A stretch of DNA of 64,000 nucleotides from assembly GCF_000967725.1 (NCBI RefSeq), contig NZ_JXYE01000003.1, positions 372,001-436,000 of the forward strand. Direction: 5' to 3'. The position numbers were made by a program, and so were the translations under genes. A model generated the notes under the pieces. It was not told where the DNA came from. It worked only from the letters and a program-made list of their open reading frames with translations, and ran no database searches. This DNA comes from Loktanella sp. S4079 (lineage in GTDB: Bacteria; Pseudomonadota; Alphaproteobacteria; Rhodobacterales; Rhodobacteraceae). Shown here in pieces: positions 44,784-54,099 of this stretch. How positions within the stretch are numbered: position 1 is the first letter of the stretch; every line of letters begins with the position of its first letter.

Positions 44784-45383
44784 ATGGGCGGCAAGGATAA
44801 CCTTTATTCACAGATCGTAGGTCTGGCGAAGGTTCTTCTGCCGCTCTGTGCCCTTGCGCTTTTGTCGACATTATTTCTTTTCGCGCGCAATCCAGGGCAA
44901 TCGACGTCCATTGACCTGACCAAAGTTGCCGAAATCGCGCGCGAACAAAGACTTTCCAAGCCAAGATTTTCCGGCGTCACCGACGCTGGCGCGACCCTCG
45001 CGATTTCGGCCGCTGGTGCACATCCAAATACAATTGATCCGCATACGGTCGATATCGACGATATCCGTATGCAAATGGACAATCCAAATGGCAGCCAAAT
45101 CAATATCGCCGCGACCAAAGGCGCACTGAATGGCGCCGATAAGACCGCTGCATTTACGGGTCTTGTCCGCGTAGAGACTTCGACCGGGTATCAGATGGAA
45201 ACCAACGGGTTGATCGCGGAACTGGACAGCGGAACAGTAACCTCTGATGGGTTGCTTGAAATCCACGCACCCTTTGGTGAATTGACCGCGGGGCAAGTTA
45301 CGTTTCTTGTTTCTGCTGACCGTAGCGGACAGCAGATGCTATTCACGAATGGTGTGAAACTGATATACAAACCGCAAGAATGA
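44784..45383 (+). CDS. lptC: LPS export component LptC
   Basis: 199 residues with one N-terminal membrane anchor (about 15-33; VLLPLCALALLSTLFLFA) and a beta-jellyroll periplasmic domain (IDDIRMQMDNPNGSQINIAA, FTGLVRVETSTGYQMETNGL). LptC hands LPS from LptB2FG to LptA. I prefer ATG at 44784; a TTG at 44778 overlapping the kdsD stop is possible. It is followed by lptA and lptB. Confidence 0.88.
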   Translation: MGGKDNLYSQIVGLAKVLLPLCALALLSTLFLFARNPGQSTSIDLTKVAEIAREQRLSKPRFSGVTDAGATLAISAAGAHPNTIDPHTVDIDDIRMQMDNPNGSQINIAATKGALNGADKTAAFTGLVRVETSTGYQMETNGLIAELDSGTVTSDGLLEIHAPFGELTAGQVTFLVSADRSGQQMLFTNGVKLIYKPQE

Positions 45384-45411
45384 TGCGTGCATCAGCAAAG
45401 GATTTCGCAAA

Positions 45412-45897
45412 GTGATTAGACGCCCAGCTATTTTGACCGTTATTGCGATTTGCATTGCGGGGTTTGCCACAGCGCAAACCAACATCAACCTTGGCGGCAT
45501 GACGGTCGATACCTCTGCCGCGATTGAGGTCGTTTCAGATAGCCTATCGGTGGATCAGGACAGCGGAAAAGCGACCTTTGTTGGGAATGTCATCATCGGC
45601 CAAGGCGACCTGCGTCTCACCGCTGGCGAGGTTGAGGTGATCTACGCCGCCCAAGACAACAACATCACGCGACTTTTGGCGTCTGGTGGCGTGACATTTG
45701 TCACCGCTAACGAAGCCGCCGAAGCGCAAAGCGCGACATATGACATCAGCTCTGGCCTCTTGACGCTTGCGGGGGATGTCCTGCTCACCCAAGGTGCGAG
45801 CGCGATTTCCGCCCAATCCATGTCGATCAACGTGACAACTGGCTCTGCCACAATGGAGGGCCGGGTGCGCACCGTTCTGCAGCAGGGCCAAAACTAA
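45412..45897 (+). CDS. lptA: Periplasmic LPS bridge protein LptA
   Basis: 161 residues with a signal peptide (about 1-20, ending FATAQT) and an OstA-like beta-jellyroll: LSVDQDSGKATFVGNVIIGQ, DLRLTAGEVEVIYAAQ and GDVLLTQGASAISAQSMSIN. GTG start at 45412 with AAAGGA 9 nt upstream. The stop overlaps the lptB ATG by 1 nt. Confidence 0.9.
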   Translation: MIRRPAILTVIAICIAGFATAQTNINLGGMTVDTSAAIEVVSDSLSVDQDSGKATFVGNVIIGQGDLRLTAGEVEVIYAAQDNNITRLLASGGVTFVTANEAAEAQSATYDISSGLLTLAGDVLLTQGASAISAQSMSINVTTGSATMEGRVRTVLQQGQN

Positions 45898-46646
45898 TGG
45901 ATGGATCGACGCTTCATTCCGATATTGGCCTGCACATCGTCAATTTGCGCAAGAGCTATCGCAAGCGTCCCGTCATTCGCGACGTATCCATTGACCTTGG
46001 CCGAGGAGAGGTCGTCGCGCTGCTTGGCCCCAATGGGTCCGGCAAGACAACTTGTTTTTATTCGATTGCCGGTCTGGTCACACCCGAAGGCGGCAAAGTC
46101 ATCATTGATGGACGCGAAGTTACCACGCTGCCAATGTACCGTCGCGCGCAACTCGGTATTGGATACCTCCCGCAAGAGATGTCGATTTTTCGCGGTATGA
46201 ACGTCGAAGACAACATTATGTCGATTCTCGAAATCGCTGTGAAAAGCCGACATCGGCGATTGGAACGCCTCGAAGAACTGTTGTCAGAGTTTTCGATTGA
46301 ACATCTGCGACGCGCGTCCGCGATGGCACTTTCAGGTGGTGAACGGCGGCGCGTTGAAATCGCGCGATGCCTGGCTGCTGGGCCAAAATATGTTCTCTTG
46401 GACGAACCCTTTGCCGGGGTCGATCCTATTGCTGTTGGTGAAATCCGTCACCTCGTCGCAGACCTAAAAAACCGCGGGATCGGTGTGTTGATCACCGATC
46501 ACAACGTGCAGGAAACGCTACAGATCGTCGATCGCGCATATATTTTGCACGATGGCACTGTTTTGATGAACGGAACCACCGCCGAAGTCATCGCAGACGA
46601 AAACGTCCGTCGCGTGTACTTGGGTGACAGCTTTCGCGTAAACTGA
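45897..46646 (+). CDS. lptB: LPS export ABC ATPase LptB
   Basis: 249 residues: Walker A GPNGSGKTT, signature LSGGERRRVEIARCLAAGPK, Walker B YVLLDEPFAGVDP and H-loop VLITDHNVQETLQIVD, the last two being LptB-specific in wording. It powers LPS extraction from the inner membrane. In many Alphaproteobacteria rpoN follows at once; here a 233-bp gap leads straight to hpf. Confidence 0.95.
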   Translation: MDGSTLHSDIGLHIVNLRKSYRKRPVIRDVSIDLGRGEVVALLGPNGSGKTTCFYSIAGLVTPEGGKVIIDGREVTTLPMYRRAQLGIGYLPQEMSIFRGMNVEDNIMSILEIAVKSRHRRLERLEELLSEFSIEHLRRASAMALSGGERRRVEIARCLAAGPKYVLLDEPFAGVDPIAVGEIRHLVADLKNRGIGVLITDHNVQETLQIVDRAYILHDGTVLMNGTTAEVIADENVRRVYLGDSFRVN

Positions 46647-46879
46647 TTCTTTCTCACCAATCTGCACTGCAATATTGACAACGCAGTTTTTTCGTCGCCA
46701 ACTAGGGTTGATGACTGACCCAACTCCTTTTCCCGCTCAGTTGCCGGCTTTTTCGCTGGCCCTTGGGAATAAGATAGAAACTATTGGGGTGTTATCGTTT
46801 TCCGTAAACTAGACACGCGTTCAGGAGCATCCCGCTTGGCGGTGTTCTGCGTGTTAGCAACCATAAGATAGGAGAAACG
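46647..46879. other. Intergenic gap between lptB and hpf (position where rpoN often lies)
   Basis: 233 bp. I see no remnant of a sigma-54 gene in any frame and no clear terminator. A TTGACA at 46675-46680 could be a -35 element, but no good -10 follows at 16-18 bp. TAGGAG at 46870-46875 is the hpf ribosome-binding site. Confidence 0.5.
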
Positions 46880-47455
46880 ATGCGGTATCAAATCAGCGGT
46901 AAGCAGATCGACATTGGTGAAGCGTTGCAAACGCATGTGAAAACCGAGCTGTCCGATATTTTAGGAAAATATGCCGGTCGCCCAACCGAAGCTTACGTTG
47001 TGTTCTCTAAATCTGCTCACGAATATGTTTGCGAAGCCGTTGTTCACCTGTCCACGGGGCTAACCGCGCAAGCGACTGGCAAAGCGACAGAAATATACGC
47101 AGCCTTTGATAGTAGCGCTGAAAAGATGGACAAGCAGCTTCGGCGTTACAAGCGACGGTTGAAAGATCACCACGCTGATAGATCGCAGCCTGTTGAACTT
47201 TCCGATGCTGGGTCATATATCCTCGCACCAAATGATGAGTCAGACGAGGCAGAGCCAGAAACCGTAAACGCCATGATCGTGGCAGAGATGGAAACGAAAA
47301 TTCCGTCACTGTCAGTCGGCGAAGCGGTTATGCAGATGGAACTCGCGAGTGCTCCGGTGCTGGTGTTCCGTAATGAAAAGCACAACGGAATAAATGTCGT
47401 CTATCAGCGCGACGACGGAAATATTGGCTGGATTGACCCAAAAACGCAGGGTTAA
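46880..47455 (+). CDS. hpf: Ribosome hibernation promoting factor, long form
   Basis: 191 residues: the N-terminal HPF/YfiA domain (about 1-105; MRYQISGKQIDIGEALQTHV) and the C-terminal dimerisation domain of long HPF (about 135-191; VLVFRNEKHNGINVVYQRDD), which makes 100S ribosomes in stationary phase. A clear ribosome-binding site precedes it, and ptsN follows after 30 nt, the conserved hpf-ptsN pair. Confidence 0.95.
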   Translation: MRYQISGKQIDIGEALQTHVKTELSDILGKYAGRPTEAYVVFSKSAHEYVCEAVVHLSTGLTAQATGKATEIYAAFDSSAEKMDKQLRRYKRRLKDHHADRSQPVELSDAGSYILAPNDESDEAEPETVNAMIVAEMETKIPSLSVGEAVMQMELASAPVLVFRNEKHNGINVVYQRDDGNIGWIDPKTQG

Positions 47456-47485
47456 GCCCGGCAAATTTGGTGAGAGAAGCGACCG

Positions 47486-47950
47486 ATGCAAGTTGCAGAC
47501 ATACTAAAGCCAGATGCGGTCAAAACGATCGCATCTTGCACCAGTAAGAAACGGCTGTTCCACGACCTTGGGGAACTGGCAGAGGCGAGCTATGGCCTCA
47601 AGGCTTCTGAGGTGATCGAAGCATTGGTCGAGCGCGAAAACCTCGGGCCGACTGGGGTTGGCCTAGGCATTGCGCTACCGCATGCGCGTCTTGCAACAGC
47701 AAACGACGTCAAAGGTATCTTTGTGCGCTTGGAGAAGCCTCTCAACTTTGAATCCGTTGACCGCCAGCCTGTTGATCTGGTCTTTTGCCTGATCGCACCT
47801 GAGACCGCTGGCGTGGACCATCTAAAGGCGCTTGCCTTGGTGTCGCGCACGATGCGTGACACTGGGACATGCCAAAAGCTGCGCGCCAATAGCGATGCTG
47901 CCACGCTTCATACTATTCTGACAGAAGCGCAGGCATCACAAGCCGCCTAG
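47486..47950 (+). CDS. ptsN: Nitrogen-PTS enzyme IIA (PtsN)
   Basis: 154-residue EIIA-Ntr regulatory phosphoprotein. The phospho-acceptor histidine is in VGLGIALPHARLATANDVKG. NLGPTGVGLGIALPHARL is family-typical. It follows hpf as in most Alphaproteobacteria and overlaps the convergent sulfotransferase gene by 4 nt at its 3' end. Confidence 0.95.
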   Translation: MQVADILKPDAVKTIASCTSKKRLFHDLGELAEASYGLKASEVIEALVERENLGPTGVGLGIALPHARLATANDVKGIFVRLEKPLNFESVDRQPVDLVFCLIAPETAGVDHLKALALVSRTMRDTGTCQKLRANSDAATLHTILTEAQASQAA

Positions 47951-49380
47951 GCCCAAGCGCCAAAACCAAAGGCTTCGTAGTCGCGCGCGTATGCTTCGTG
48001 CGCGGCTTTTTCGATCTCGGCGTCATAAATCGCGATGAGACGGTCATGATGCGCGTGCGCGGTCGGTTGAATCGCCGGAGGATCCAGAACACCGCGCTGC
48101 CTTGCCAGTGCATGCAGTTCCACTTCCAAACGCTCCTCGCGCATAATGACATCAGGGAACCCAAATTCGGCCATGCCCTGCAACAATGTCAGCTGGCTCG
48201 CCCAAGCCGGATCAACCCGAATAGAGGTTTGGCCCGACAGGTTATTCTTGAGAAACTGAAGAAAGCTCAAAAACGCTTTGTAGTGCTGCGTATCGTCATA
48301 GCCGGTACGGTCTGAAATATCCGCAATACCATCAGGAATACGCAGCTTATGCACCTTTATCAGGTTCGCCCGAATGCCGGGAAAACTGCCAGCGCCGTCG
48401 CTGAGGATACAGTCGCAGAACGCGGCATGGGCACGCGCCACGGGATGCCGCAATACCGTAAAGGACCGATGCCCAACACGAGACGCTTGCCACTGGCGTA
48501 GCGTTTTTTGAGTAAATTTTCGTTGCAGGGCGCGCGGCCGCACCCCTTCTAGATCACCAAGAAAACGCTTTACCGACCAATCGGGACCAGAACGCAGGGG
48601 CATATACAACAGGCCAGCGCCATCCGCTGCAATATAGGTCGGGATCGCCGGTCCGCGGCGCGGTTCAAAATTGGGCGTGCGTGATAGGTCGAACCGATCC
48701 AGATCGCGCAAGGCCTCTCGCATTTCTGAAAAATTCTGCACCCGTTTTTCAAGCGGTTCCGGGTTTTGCTTTTTCAGCTTTTTATCCAGACTATCAATTC
48801 GGGCATCAGCCCCAATAAACCGCAGCAAACCATTCATCACATCAACATCGCGTAGATCGTCGTAACCGATATAAAAACCAGTCTGCCCGGTGGTCTGTAG
48901 CCGGTGCTGCACGTCACGCTGAAATTTTTGCAAAATTTCCAGCTGTGTCTCGAACTCTGCTTGGTCAAATTGCACTTCGGTAAATTTCGAATGTGTTGCG
49001 TTGGTCAGTTTCCACTGTCCAGTCGCCCGCGCCGCCTTCCAACTTACGTAGCTATCAAGCGGGTTGCGGTTCAAAATCACCTTAGCACAACGCGGGTCGG
49101 CCAGCACAATATCTAACGCCCTGTGGTCGTGATCATGAAACAGACGAAAACCATTCAATCCGTCGGACGCGCGTATTTTCTCGATGAGCGCCTCTGGGTC
49201 GGTTTCCCGTTGTGCATAAGTCATCCCAAGAAGCGTGTCGTTCTTAGGATATCCAATAAACGCAGGATTAAACGCCTCTCCGTGACAGGTCAGCCCGTCA
49301 ACAGCGTTCAAGTTCGCCTCTAGGAAATTGGACCCGGTGCGCATTTCTGCCAAGATAACAAAGTAGTCAAATTTACTCAT
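47947..49380 (-). CDS. Two-domain sulfotransferase (Stf0-like plus second sulfotransferase domain)
   Basis: 477 residues that seem to join two sulfotransferase modules. The N-terminal part (1-about 235) is Stf0-like: FVILAEMRTGSNFLEANL forms the 5'-phosphosulfate loop and CAKVILNRNPLDSYVSWKAA the 3'-phosphate loop. The second part (about 250-477) has HRSFTVLRHPVARAHAAF as another 3'-phosphate loop, while its 5' loop (YMPLRSGPDWSVKRFL) lacks the usual PKxxGT. So one active and one weak or diverged PAPS site is likely. It overlaps the branching glycosyltransferase by 4 nt; with cysQ in the same strand run this points to glycan sulfation. Confidence 0.82.
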   Translation of the reverse strand: MSKFDYFVILAEMRTGSNFLEANLNAVDGLTCHGEAFNPAFIGYPKNDTLLGMTYAQRETDPEALIEKIRASDGLNGFRLFHDHDHRALDIVLADPRCAKVILNRNPLDSYVSWKAARATGQWKLTNATHSKFTEVQFDQAEFETQLEILQKFQRDVQHRLQTTGQTGFYIGYDDLRDVDVMNGLLRFIGADARIDSLDKKLKKQNPEPLEKRVQNFSEMREALRDLDRFDLSRTPNFEPRRGPAIPTYIAADGAGLLYMPLRSGPDWSVKRFLGDLEGVRPRALQRKFTQKTLRQWQASRVGHRSFTVLRHPVARAHAAFCDCILSDGAGSFPGIRANLIKVHKLRIPDGIADISDRTGYDDTQHYKAFLSFLQFLKNNLSGQTSIRVDPAWASQLTLLQGMAEFGFPDVIMREERLEVELHALARQRGVLDPPAIQPTAHAHHDRLIAIYDAEIEKAAHEAYARDYEAFGFGAWA

Positions 49381-51080
49381 TTTGGATCGACCACATATGA
49401 TCTGGGCGCGTTTGAAACATGTGCACGGCGCTGCATGTCATCCGATAGTTCACCTGTCAGGAATGGGTGCATCCCCTGATTTTTCAATTCTTGGAGAAAG
49501 GCAGGCAAGCCTGACAAATCCACCATCGAGGGCAATTCACCCAGCTCTTGGGCTCTATGCCCCGCAATTTCATCCACCACCATTTGCATCACGTCACGTG
49601 GATTTTCGAGAAAATTCGCCAAGGTATCGATATGAATCCGTGCGTGTGCGTCCGGTGCGCGGAGCGCTTTGAGAAGCCGGTTCTCACGCCTTTGCAGGCG
49701 CGCGGCCTCGGCCCTAACTTCGCCAGCAGATTTGCCAGACAGAAACAGCGGAATCGACCACGCCCCCGAGATCACCCAAACACGTGCGTTTGTATCATGT
49801 GCCAACAACCAGCGGATTTTTTGCGTATCAGACGGCCCAAACATCAAACATTGATGCGTATCTCGCGCGTTCCACACAAGGTTCATCAAGAAGCTTTGCG
49901 CGTTATAGTCTCTTAGTTTTGGATGATCCGACAACGCCCCCCGAAACAATCGCACCCCACCTGCAAAGTGGGCACGATCCCGCGCGTAAAGGTGCCCGTG
50001 CACTTGGGCCCCGGTTTGCAGCGCTAGCCAGTTTTCAAAATCAGGGAACAGTTCGTCAAATCCCTGCAAAACCGAAAATGGCGCCGCCGCGATCCCGTTT
50101 GCATTTTCCAAATTGGGAAAGCGACTATGCATCTGAAGCCCCTGACGGCCACGCATACGTCTTTCCAAGGCGCGCGCAAAAATACGATCGACAGTACCCG
50201 TACGCGGGATCGCCTCTGAGGTATCTAGCACCGGCGCACGCGGAAACACCCGATACAACAGCCCCGCATCCGGCCAAATTTTACGCGCGACAAAGCATTC
50301 CGAGCGACGCAAAATTTCAGCATGATCATTATAGAAAATGTGCGGCTTACCTTGGAAATCAAACTTTGACAGCGTGAGAGACTGACTTTGAATCGTCTTC
50401 GTATGTAGCCGGGCGAGCGTCTGAAAATAGCTCTCGTCCGGGATCCAAACGCGGCGAAAATAACGGTCATATTTGGCGCGGTTCGGGTCATTCAGGATCG
50501 CCGCCAGCGTTTGACGGGTCAGGCACCACCACTGTGACCCCATATGCGGGACAAGCCCCGCAGGTATCCGGCGCCGCACACCCAGCCGTTGTTGAATCCG
50601 AACATATCGATCAAACAGTTTACGCCGCTTTTTCCATGAGAACGGGAACCTCAGTGTAAAACGTTCGCGATCAAGCCCGCCAACGGTCCACGGAACATCC
50701 GCCGTTGTTGCGCTCTCGATAAAATCGGTGTCTTTGCGGGCCTGTAAAAATGCATTCAGCTCTGAAATGGGACGCAGCGGAAGGCAAGCGCCAGACGCCA
50801 AGAAAACATGGCTAACATCGGGAAATTCTCTGAGCATAAGTGTTGATGCTTCTTGCGTTGCCTCAACGAGTCCCCACATGCCCCATTCGCAACGGTATCG
50901 TCTACAAAACCGCACAGTTCCAAGGTCAGACATCGACCGAACAAAGGCATCATAGACGTCCTGTTCGACTTCGCTATCGACATGCACAACAACCGGGCAG
51001 CCACCTGCAACCCAGTGTCGAATGACCTCTTGGGCGCGGTGAAATGCCGTGTGAACCAGCATGACAACACCAAAGGTCAT
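49377..51080 (-). CDS. Core-2/I-branching-type glycosyltransferase (GT14-like) with C-terminal extension
   Basis: 567 residues. The N-terminal GT14-like domain (about 1-290) shows VVVHVDSEVEQDVYDAF, HVFLASGACLPLRPISELNA, MGSQWWCLTRQTLAAIL and the catalytic-region WIPDESYFQT, as in beta-1,6-N-acetylglucosaminyltransferases. The C-terminal part (about 300-567) is a conserved roseobacter extension (DUF5927-like, from memory) of unknown role. Overlaps by 4 nt with both neighbours, so the sulfotransferase and the next glycosyltransferase are translationally coupled with it. Confidence 0.83.
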   Translation of the reverse strand: MTFGVVMLVHTAFHRAQEVIRHWVAGGCPVVVHVDSEVEQDVYDAFVRSMSDLGTVRFCRRYRCEWGMWGLVEATQEASTLMLREFPDVSHVFLASGACLPLRPISELNAFLQARKDTDFIESATTADVPWTVGGLDRERFTLRFPFSWKKRRKLFDRYVRIQQRLGVRRRIPAGLVPHMGSQWWCLTRQTLAAILNDPNRAKYDRYFRRVWIPDESYFQTLARLHTKTIQSQSLTLSKFDFQGKPHIFYNDHAEILRRSECFVARKIWPDAGLLYRVFPRAPVLDTSEAIPRTGTVDRIFARALERRMRGRQGLQMHSRFPNLENANGIAAAPFSVLQGFDELFPDFENWLALQTGAQVHGHLYARDRAHFAGGVRLFRGALSDHPKLRDYNAQSFLMNLVWNARDTHQCLMFGPSDTQKIRWLLAHDTNARVWVISGAWSIPLFLSGKSAGEVRAEAARLQRRENRLLKALRAPDAHARIHIDTLANFLENPRDVMQMVVDEIAGHRAQELGELPSMVDLSGLPAFLQELKNQGMHPFLTGELSDDMQRRAHVSNAPRSYVVDPK

Positions 51081-52129
51081 GCCCAGTTCCCCTTAGACAT
51101 CAGTCCCAATGCCTCAAGCTGACGCCAGTTGAGGTACTGCTCGCTCCATTGGCACCAGATTTCCCGATCTTGGTTTTCTTCTTCGACGTAAGACTTGTAC
51201 TCGCGGCCCTGCGCATAGTGTTCAGCACGGGCGGCTTCTTCTATCGCTCTGCCGTCAAAGAGGTTCAGAAACTTTGCATGCAGCAGAACGCCCGAAGATT
51301 TTTCACCGCCGTTTTGACCGTAAACAAGGTTTAGCCCGCGTGGCAAAAGCATATGGGTCGAACTGACATAGGCATAGCTGCGATCCCATTTGACCAGGGG
51401 GATCTTGTTCAGTGCCGGCGCTTGTTTCGGATTGTCGGCAAAATATGTTCGCGCTCGCGGCCCGCCCTGAATCCACAGGTTGCGATAGAGATCGTTACGC
51501 TCAAGCGTGTAATTCCCTGGATCAAACCAGTTGGCGTGCTCAAATGGATCATCGCCGCGCCGATAAATCGCCTCGGAAAGCGGACCTTTGGGATACATGT
51601 CGAGCATCATCGTCCCAAAGGACCGCACATCTGAAGCCTCGAGCCAGTCGGCCAAAGCCCTGATCGGTCGCGTATCGCAAAACGGATAGACAAAGAATTC
51701 GTCCACATCGACCGTCAGCGCCCAATGTCCGTGCGCGTATTTATCCTGCAAATGGGTAAGCCAATCGATCCCAAACCGTGACTGACCGTATGCGCCTTTG
51801 GTTGTCCACAGTGAAACATCGGGTTGCTCTGCCGCGTAGTCCGCGCCACCGTCACTGCTGTCATTATCAACCAGAATAAAGTGCTTAATACCCAACTGAC
51901 GATAGTATTTTAGGAAATAGGGCAGCCGCATATCTTCGTTACGGAAGGTACAAAAAAGCAAAACATCGCTCGGATTAATTTGCGCAGTACGGTTGCGAAC
52001 GACTGTCAATTCTCGACCTTTGCGGCGCGCGCGATATTTCCATCGCTTCCGACGCATCCGCAGGCGATATGACGTCCATGCTCCCAATCGTTTGCTCCTC
52101 CCGCAAGTGCGGTTACTCGTTCCAATCAC
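51077..52129 (-). CDS. Family 2-like glycosyltransferase (paralogue 1 of a tandem pair)
   Basis: 350 residues. A basic N-terminal segment (1-60), then LLFCTFRNEDMRLPYFLKYY, LVDNDSSDGGADYAAEQPDV and VDVDEFFVYPF, whose DVDE supplies the metal-binding acidic residues. This is the Glyco_tranf_2_4/GT92-like group. WIQGGPRARTYFADNPKQAP and PLVKWDRSYAYVSSTHMLLP are shared with the upstream neighbour, showing a tandem duplication. GTG start at 52129 overlaps that gene's 3' end by 17 nt. Specificity unknown. Confidence 0.85.
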   Translation of the reverse strand: MIGTSNRTCGRSKRLGAWTSYRLRMRRKRWKYRARRKGRELTVVRNRTAQINPSDVLLFCTFRNEDMRLPYFLKYYRQLGIKHFILVDNDSSDGGADYAAEQPDVSLWTTKGAYGQSRFGIDWLTHLQDKYAHGHWALTVDVDEFFVYPFCDTRPIRALADWLEASDVRSFGTMMLDMYPKGPLSEAIYRRGDDPFEHANWFDPGNYTLERNDLYRNLWIQGGPRARTYFADNPKQAPALNKIPLVKWDRSYAYVSSTHMLLPRGLNLVYGQNGGEKSSGVLLHAKFLNLFDGRAIEEAARAEHYAQGREYKSYVEEENQDREIWCQWSEQYLNWRQLEALGLMSKGNWA

Positions 52130-53132
52130 CCTGAGACATTAGACCAAGCCTCTCGAGCTGTTGCCATCCGGTGTACTCAACCGCGGTCGCGTCCCACAAG
52201 TCCAGACCGTCAATCAATCTTCGATAATAGCTTTCATAAAGCGTACTATTTTCAAAATGCTGACCGCGGTTTAGCTCTTCTTGTGATCTATCCGAAATAT
52301 CTTGGAGAAACTTAGTATGCAATAAGACGCCCGTCAGCAAATTGCGTTCTGGCCAGTCAAAGACCCGGTTCATTCGGCGCGGTAACATATGGTGGGTCGA
52401 TGTGACATAAACGTTGCGCCAGTTCCACTTGACCAGTGGCGTCTTATTCAATGTCGGGGCACGGTGCGGTTCAGCGCCAAAGAATACGCGGTCACGGACC
52501 CCACCTTGAATCCATTGATTGCTAAAGATTGGATGTATCTTGTGGCGATAACCATCGGGATCAAACCAAGTCAGCAGTTTAGTCGGATCCTGCCCCGGTT
52601 GATAATCCAGCTCAGATACCGCCCCCTTTGGGTACATATCTAACATCAACGCACCCAAAGCGGTCCGGCCGATGGAATCGAGATAAGCCGTCAATTCCGA
52701 CAAATTGCGCGTATCATGATGCGGATAGATCAGCAGCTCGTCCGCGTCGACGGTCAGACACCAGTGGCCATGACCGTATTGCCATTGCAGCCAGCCCAGC
52801 CAATCCATCCCAAATCGCGAGAGCTTATAACTGTGTCCCGTTGTCCAGAGCGACACATCTGGTTGCTGCTTGAGATATTCGGTCGTGCCATCATCGCTAT
52901 CGTTATCGACAAACAAGAAATGCCGCACGCCCATCTTCCGATAATATTCCAGAAAGTAAGGCAAACGCAGCATTTCGTTGCGCACTGTCGAAAACGTTAG
53001 AATATCACCCGTGGTGATCAAATTGGTGCGGTCAACGGCGGACTGGATTTCGTGACGCTTGCGCCAAATACGAAACAAATACCGGCGCCGTTTCCAGCGC
53101 ATCCGGTAGTCTAGCCAAGCTTCACCGATCAC
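52113..53132 (-). CDS. Family 2-like glycosyltransferase (paralogue 2 of a tandem pair)
   Basis: 339 residues from GTG at 53132 (a TTG at 53141 is an alternative). It parallels the downstream gene along its length: ILTFSTVRNEMLRLPYFLEY, FVDNDSDDGTTEYLKQQPDV, TVDADELLIYPHHDTRNLSE and WIQGGVRDRVFFGAEPHRAP, with DADE as acidic metal site. Both copies end in LxxLGLMSxGxW. Likely a duplication followed by change of acceptor or donor. galU is 17 bp upstream. Confidence 0.85.
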   Translation of the reverse strand: MIGEAWLDYRMRWKRRRYLFRIWRKRHEIQSAVDRTNLITTGDILTFSTVRNEMLRLPYFLEYYRKMGVRHFLFVDNDSDDGTTEYLKQQPDVSLWTTGHSYKLSRFGMDWLGWLQWQYGHGHWCLTVDADELLIYPHHDTRNLSELTAYLDSIGRTALGALMLDMYPKGAVSELDYQPGQDPTKLLTWFDPDGYRHKIHPIFSNQWIQGGVRDRVFFGAEPHRAPTLNKTPLVKWNWRNVYVTSTHHMLPRRMNRVFDWPERNLLTGVLLHTKFLQDISDRSQEELNRGQHFENSTLYESYYRRLIDGLDLWDATAVEYTGWQQLERLGLMSQGDWNE

Positions 53133-53149
53133 CGCACCCAAGTCTATCT

Positions 53150-54043
53150 TTAACCAGCGCTTGTGTCGCTAAGATCCAGCCCCTTGAGGAAGCTCGCCAG
53201 TTCGCCACGCAGTTCGGGGCGATCCAAAGCAAAGGAAACTGTCGCCTGTAGGAACCCATCCTTTGACCCGCAGTCAAAACGTTTACCCTCGAACTCATAG
53301 CCAAAGATATCGCGGCCAGTAGTCAGCTCGTAGGCGATCGCATCCGTCAATTGCAACTCACCGCCTGCGCCGTGTTCGATGTTTTCAAGGTTCTGCATCA
53401 CGCGTGGAGTCAAAATGTAACGACCAATCACCGCATAGTTTGAAGGGGAAGTTCCTGGCGCCGGCTTTTCGACCATCCCTTTGACCGACAAAACACGGCC
53501 ATCTTTCTTCAGCACATCAAGCACGCCGTAGGCAGACGTCTTTTCTGGTGCTACCTCCATCGCGGCGACCATTGCACCGCCTGTCTCTTGGTAGGCTTCG
53601 ATCATCTGTTGCAGACATGGCTTTTCAGCAGCAATCACATCGTCCGGCAAAATCACCGCAAATGGTTCGTCACCGACCAGCTTGCGCGCACATGACACCG
53701 CATGCCCCAGCCCCAAGGCCTTGTGCTGACGAATATAGGCAATCGCACCGCTATCCATATTCGTTGAACGCAGCACCTTATGCAGTTCGGTCTTGCCTGC
53801 CTTCTTGAGTGCGTTGTCCAATTCAGGCGAATGATCGAAGTAATCTTCGAGAGCCGACTTTCCGCGCGAGGTCACAAAGATGAAGTCTTCGATACCTGCG
53901 GCACGTGCTTCGTCGATTGCATATTGAATGAGCGGACGATCAACGAGCGTCATGATCTCTTTTGGAACAGACTTTGTCGCCGGAAGAAACCGCGTCCCTA
54001 GCCCTGCTACTGGAAAAATTGCTTTCGTTACTCTTCTTTTCAT
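53150..54043 (-). CDS. galU: UTP-glucose-1-phosphate uridylyltransferase
   Basis: Makes UDP-glucose for surface glycans. 297 residues from ATG 54043: KAIFPVAGLGTRFLPATKSV is the nucleotide-binding motif, followed by EIMTLVDRPLIQYAIDEA and GLGHAVSCARKLVGDEPFAV, with VEKPAPGTSPSNYAVIGRYI and the C-terminal FDCGSKDGFLQATV. An in-frame ATG nine codons upstream at 54070 is possible but not family-typical. Position in the glycan locus suggests it feeds the nearby transferases. Confidence 0.95.
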   Translation of the reverse strand: MKRRVTKAIFPVAGLGTRFLPATKSVPKEIMTLVDRPLIQYAIDEARAAGIEDFIFVTSRGKSALEDYFDHSPELDNALKKAGKTELHKVLRSTNMDSGAIAYIRQHKALGLGHAVSCARKLVGDEPFAVILPDDVIAAEKPCLQQMIEAYQETGGAMVAAMEVAPEKTSAYGVLDVLKKDGRVLSVKGMVEKPAPGTSPSNYAVIGRYILTPRVMQNLENIEHGAGGELQLTDAIAYELTTGRDIFGYEFEGKRFDCGSKDGFLQATVSFALDRPELRGELASFLKGLDLSDTSAG

Positions 54044-54099
54044 GGCCGCGCCTTTTTTACTTTGTATCAATAAGCGTATTGTCGAATAAGTTCAGTCTA

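Noticed and set aside
46647..46879. Degenerate rpoN between lptB and hpf
   Set aside because: No sigma-54-like peptide appears in any frame, and the gap is only 233 bp.
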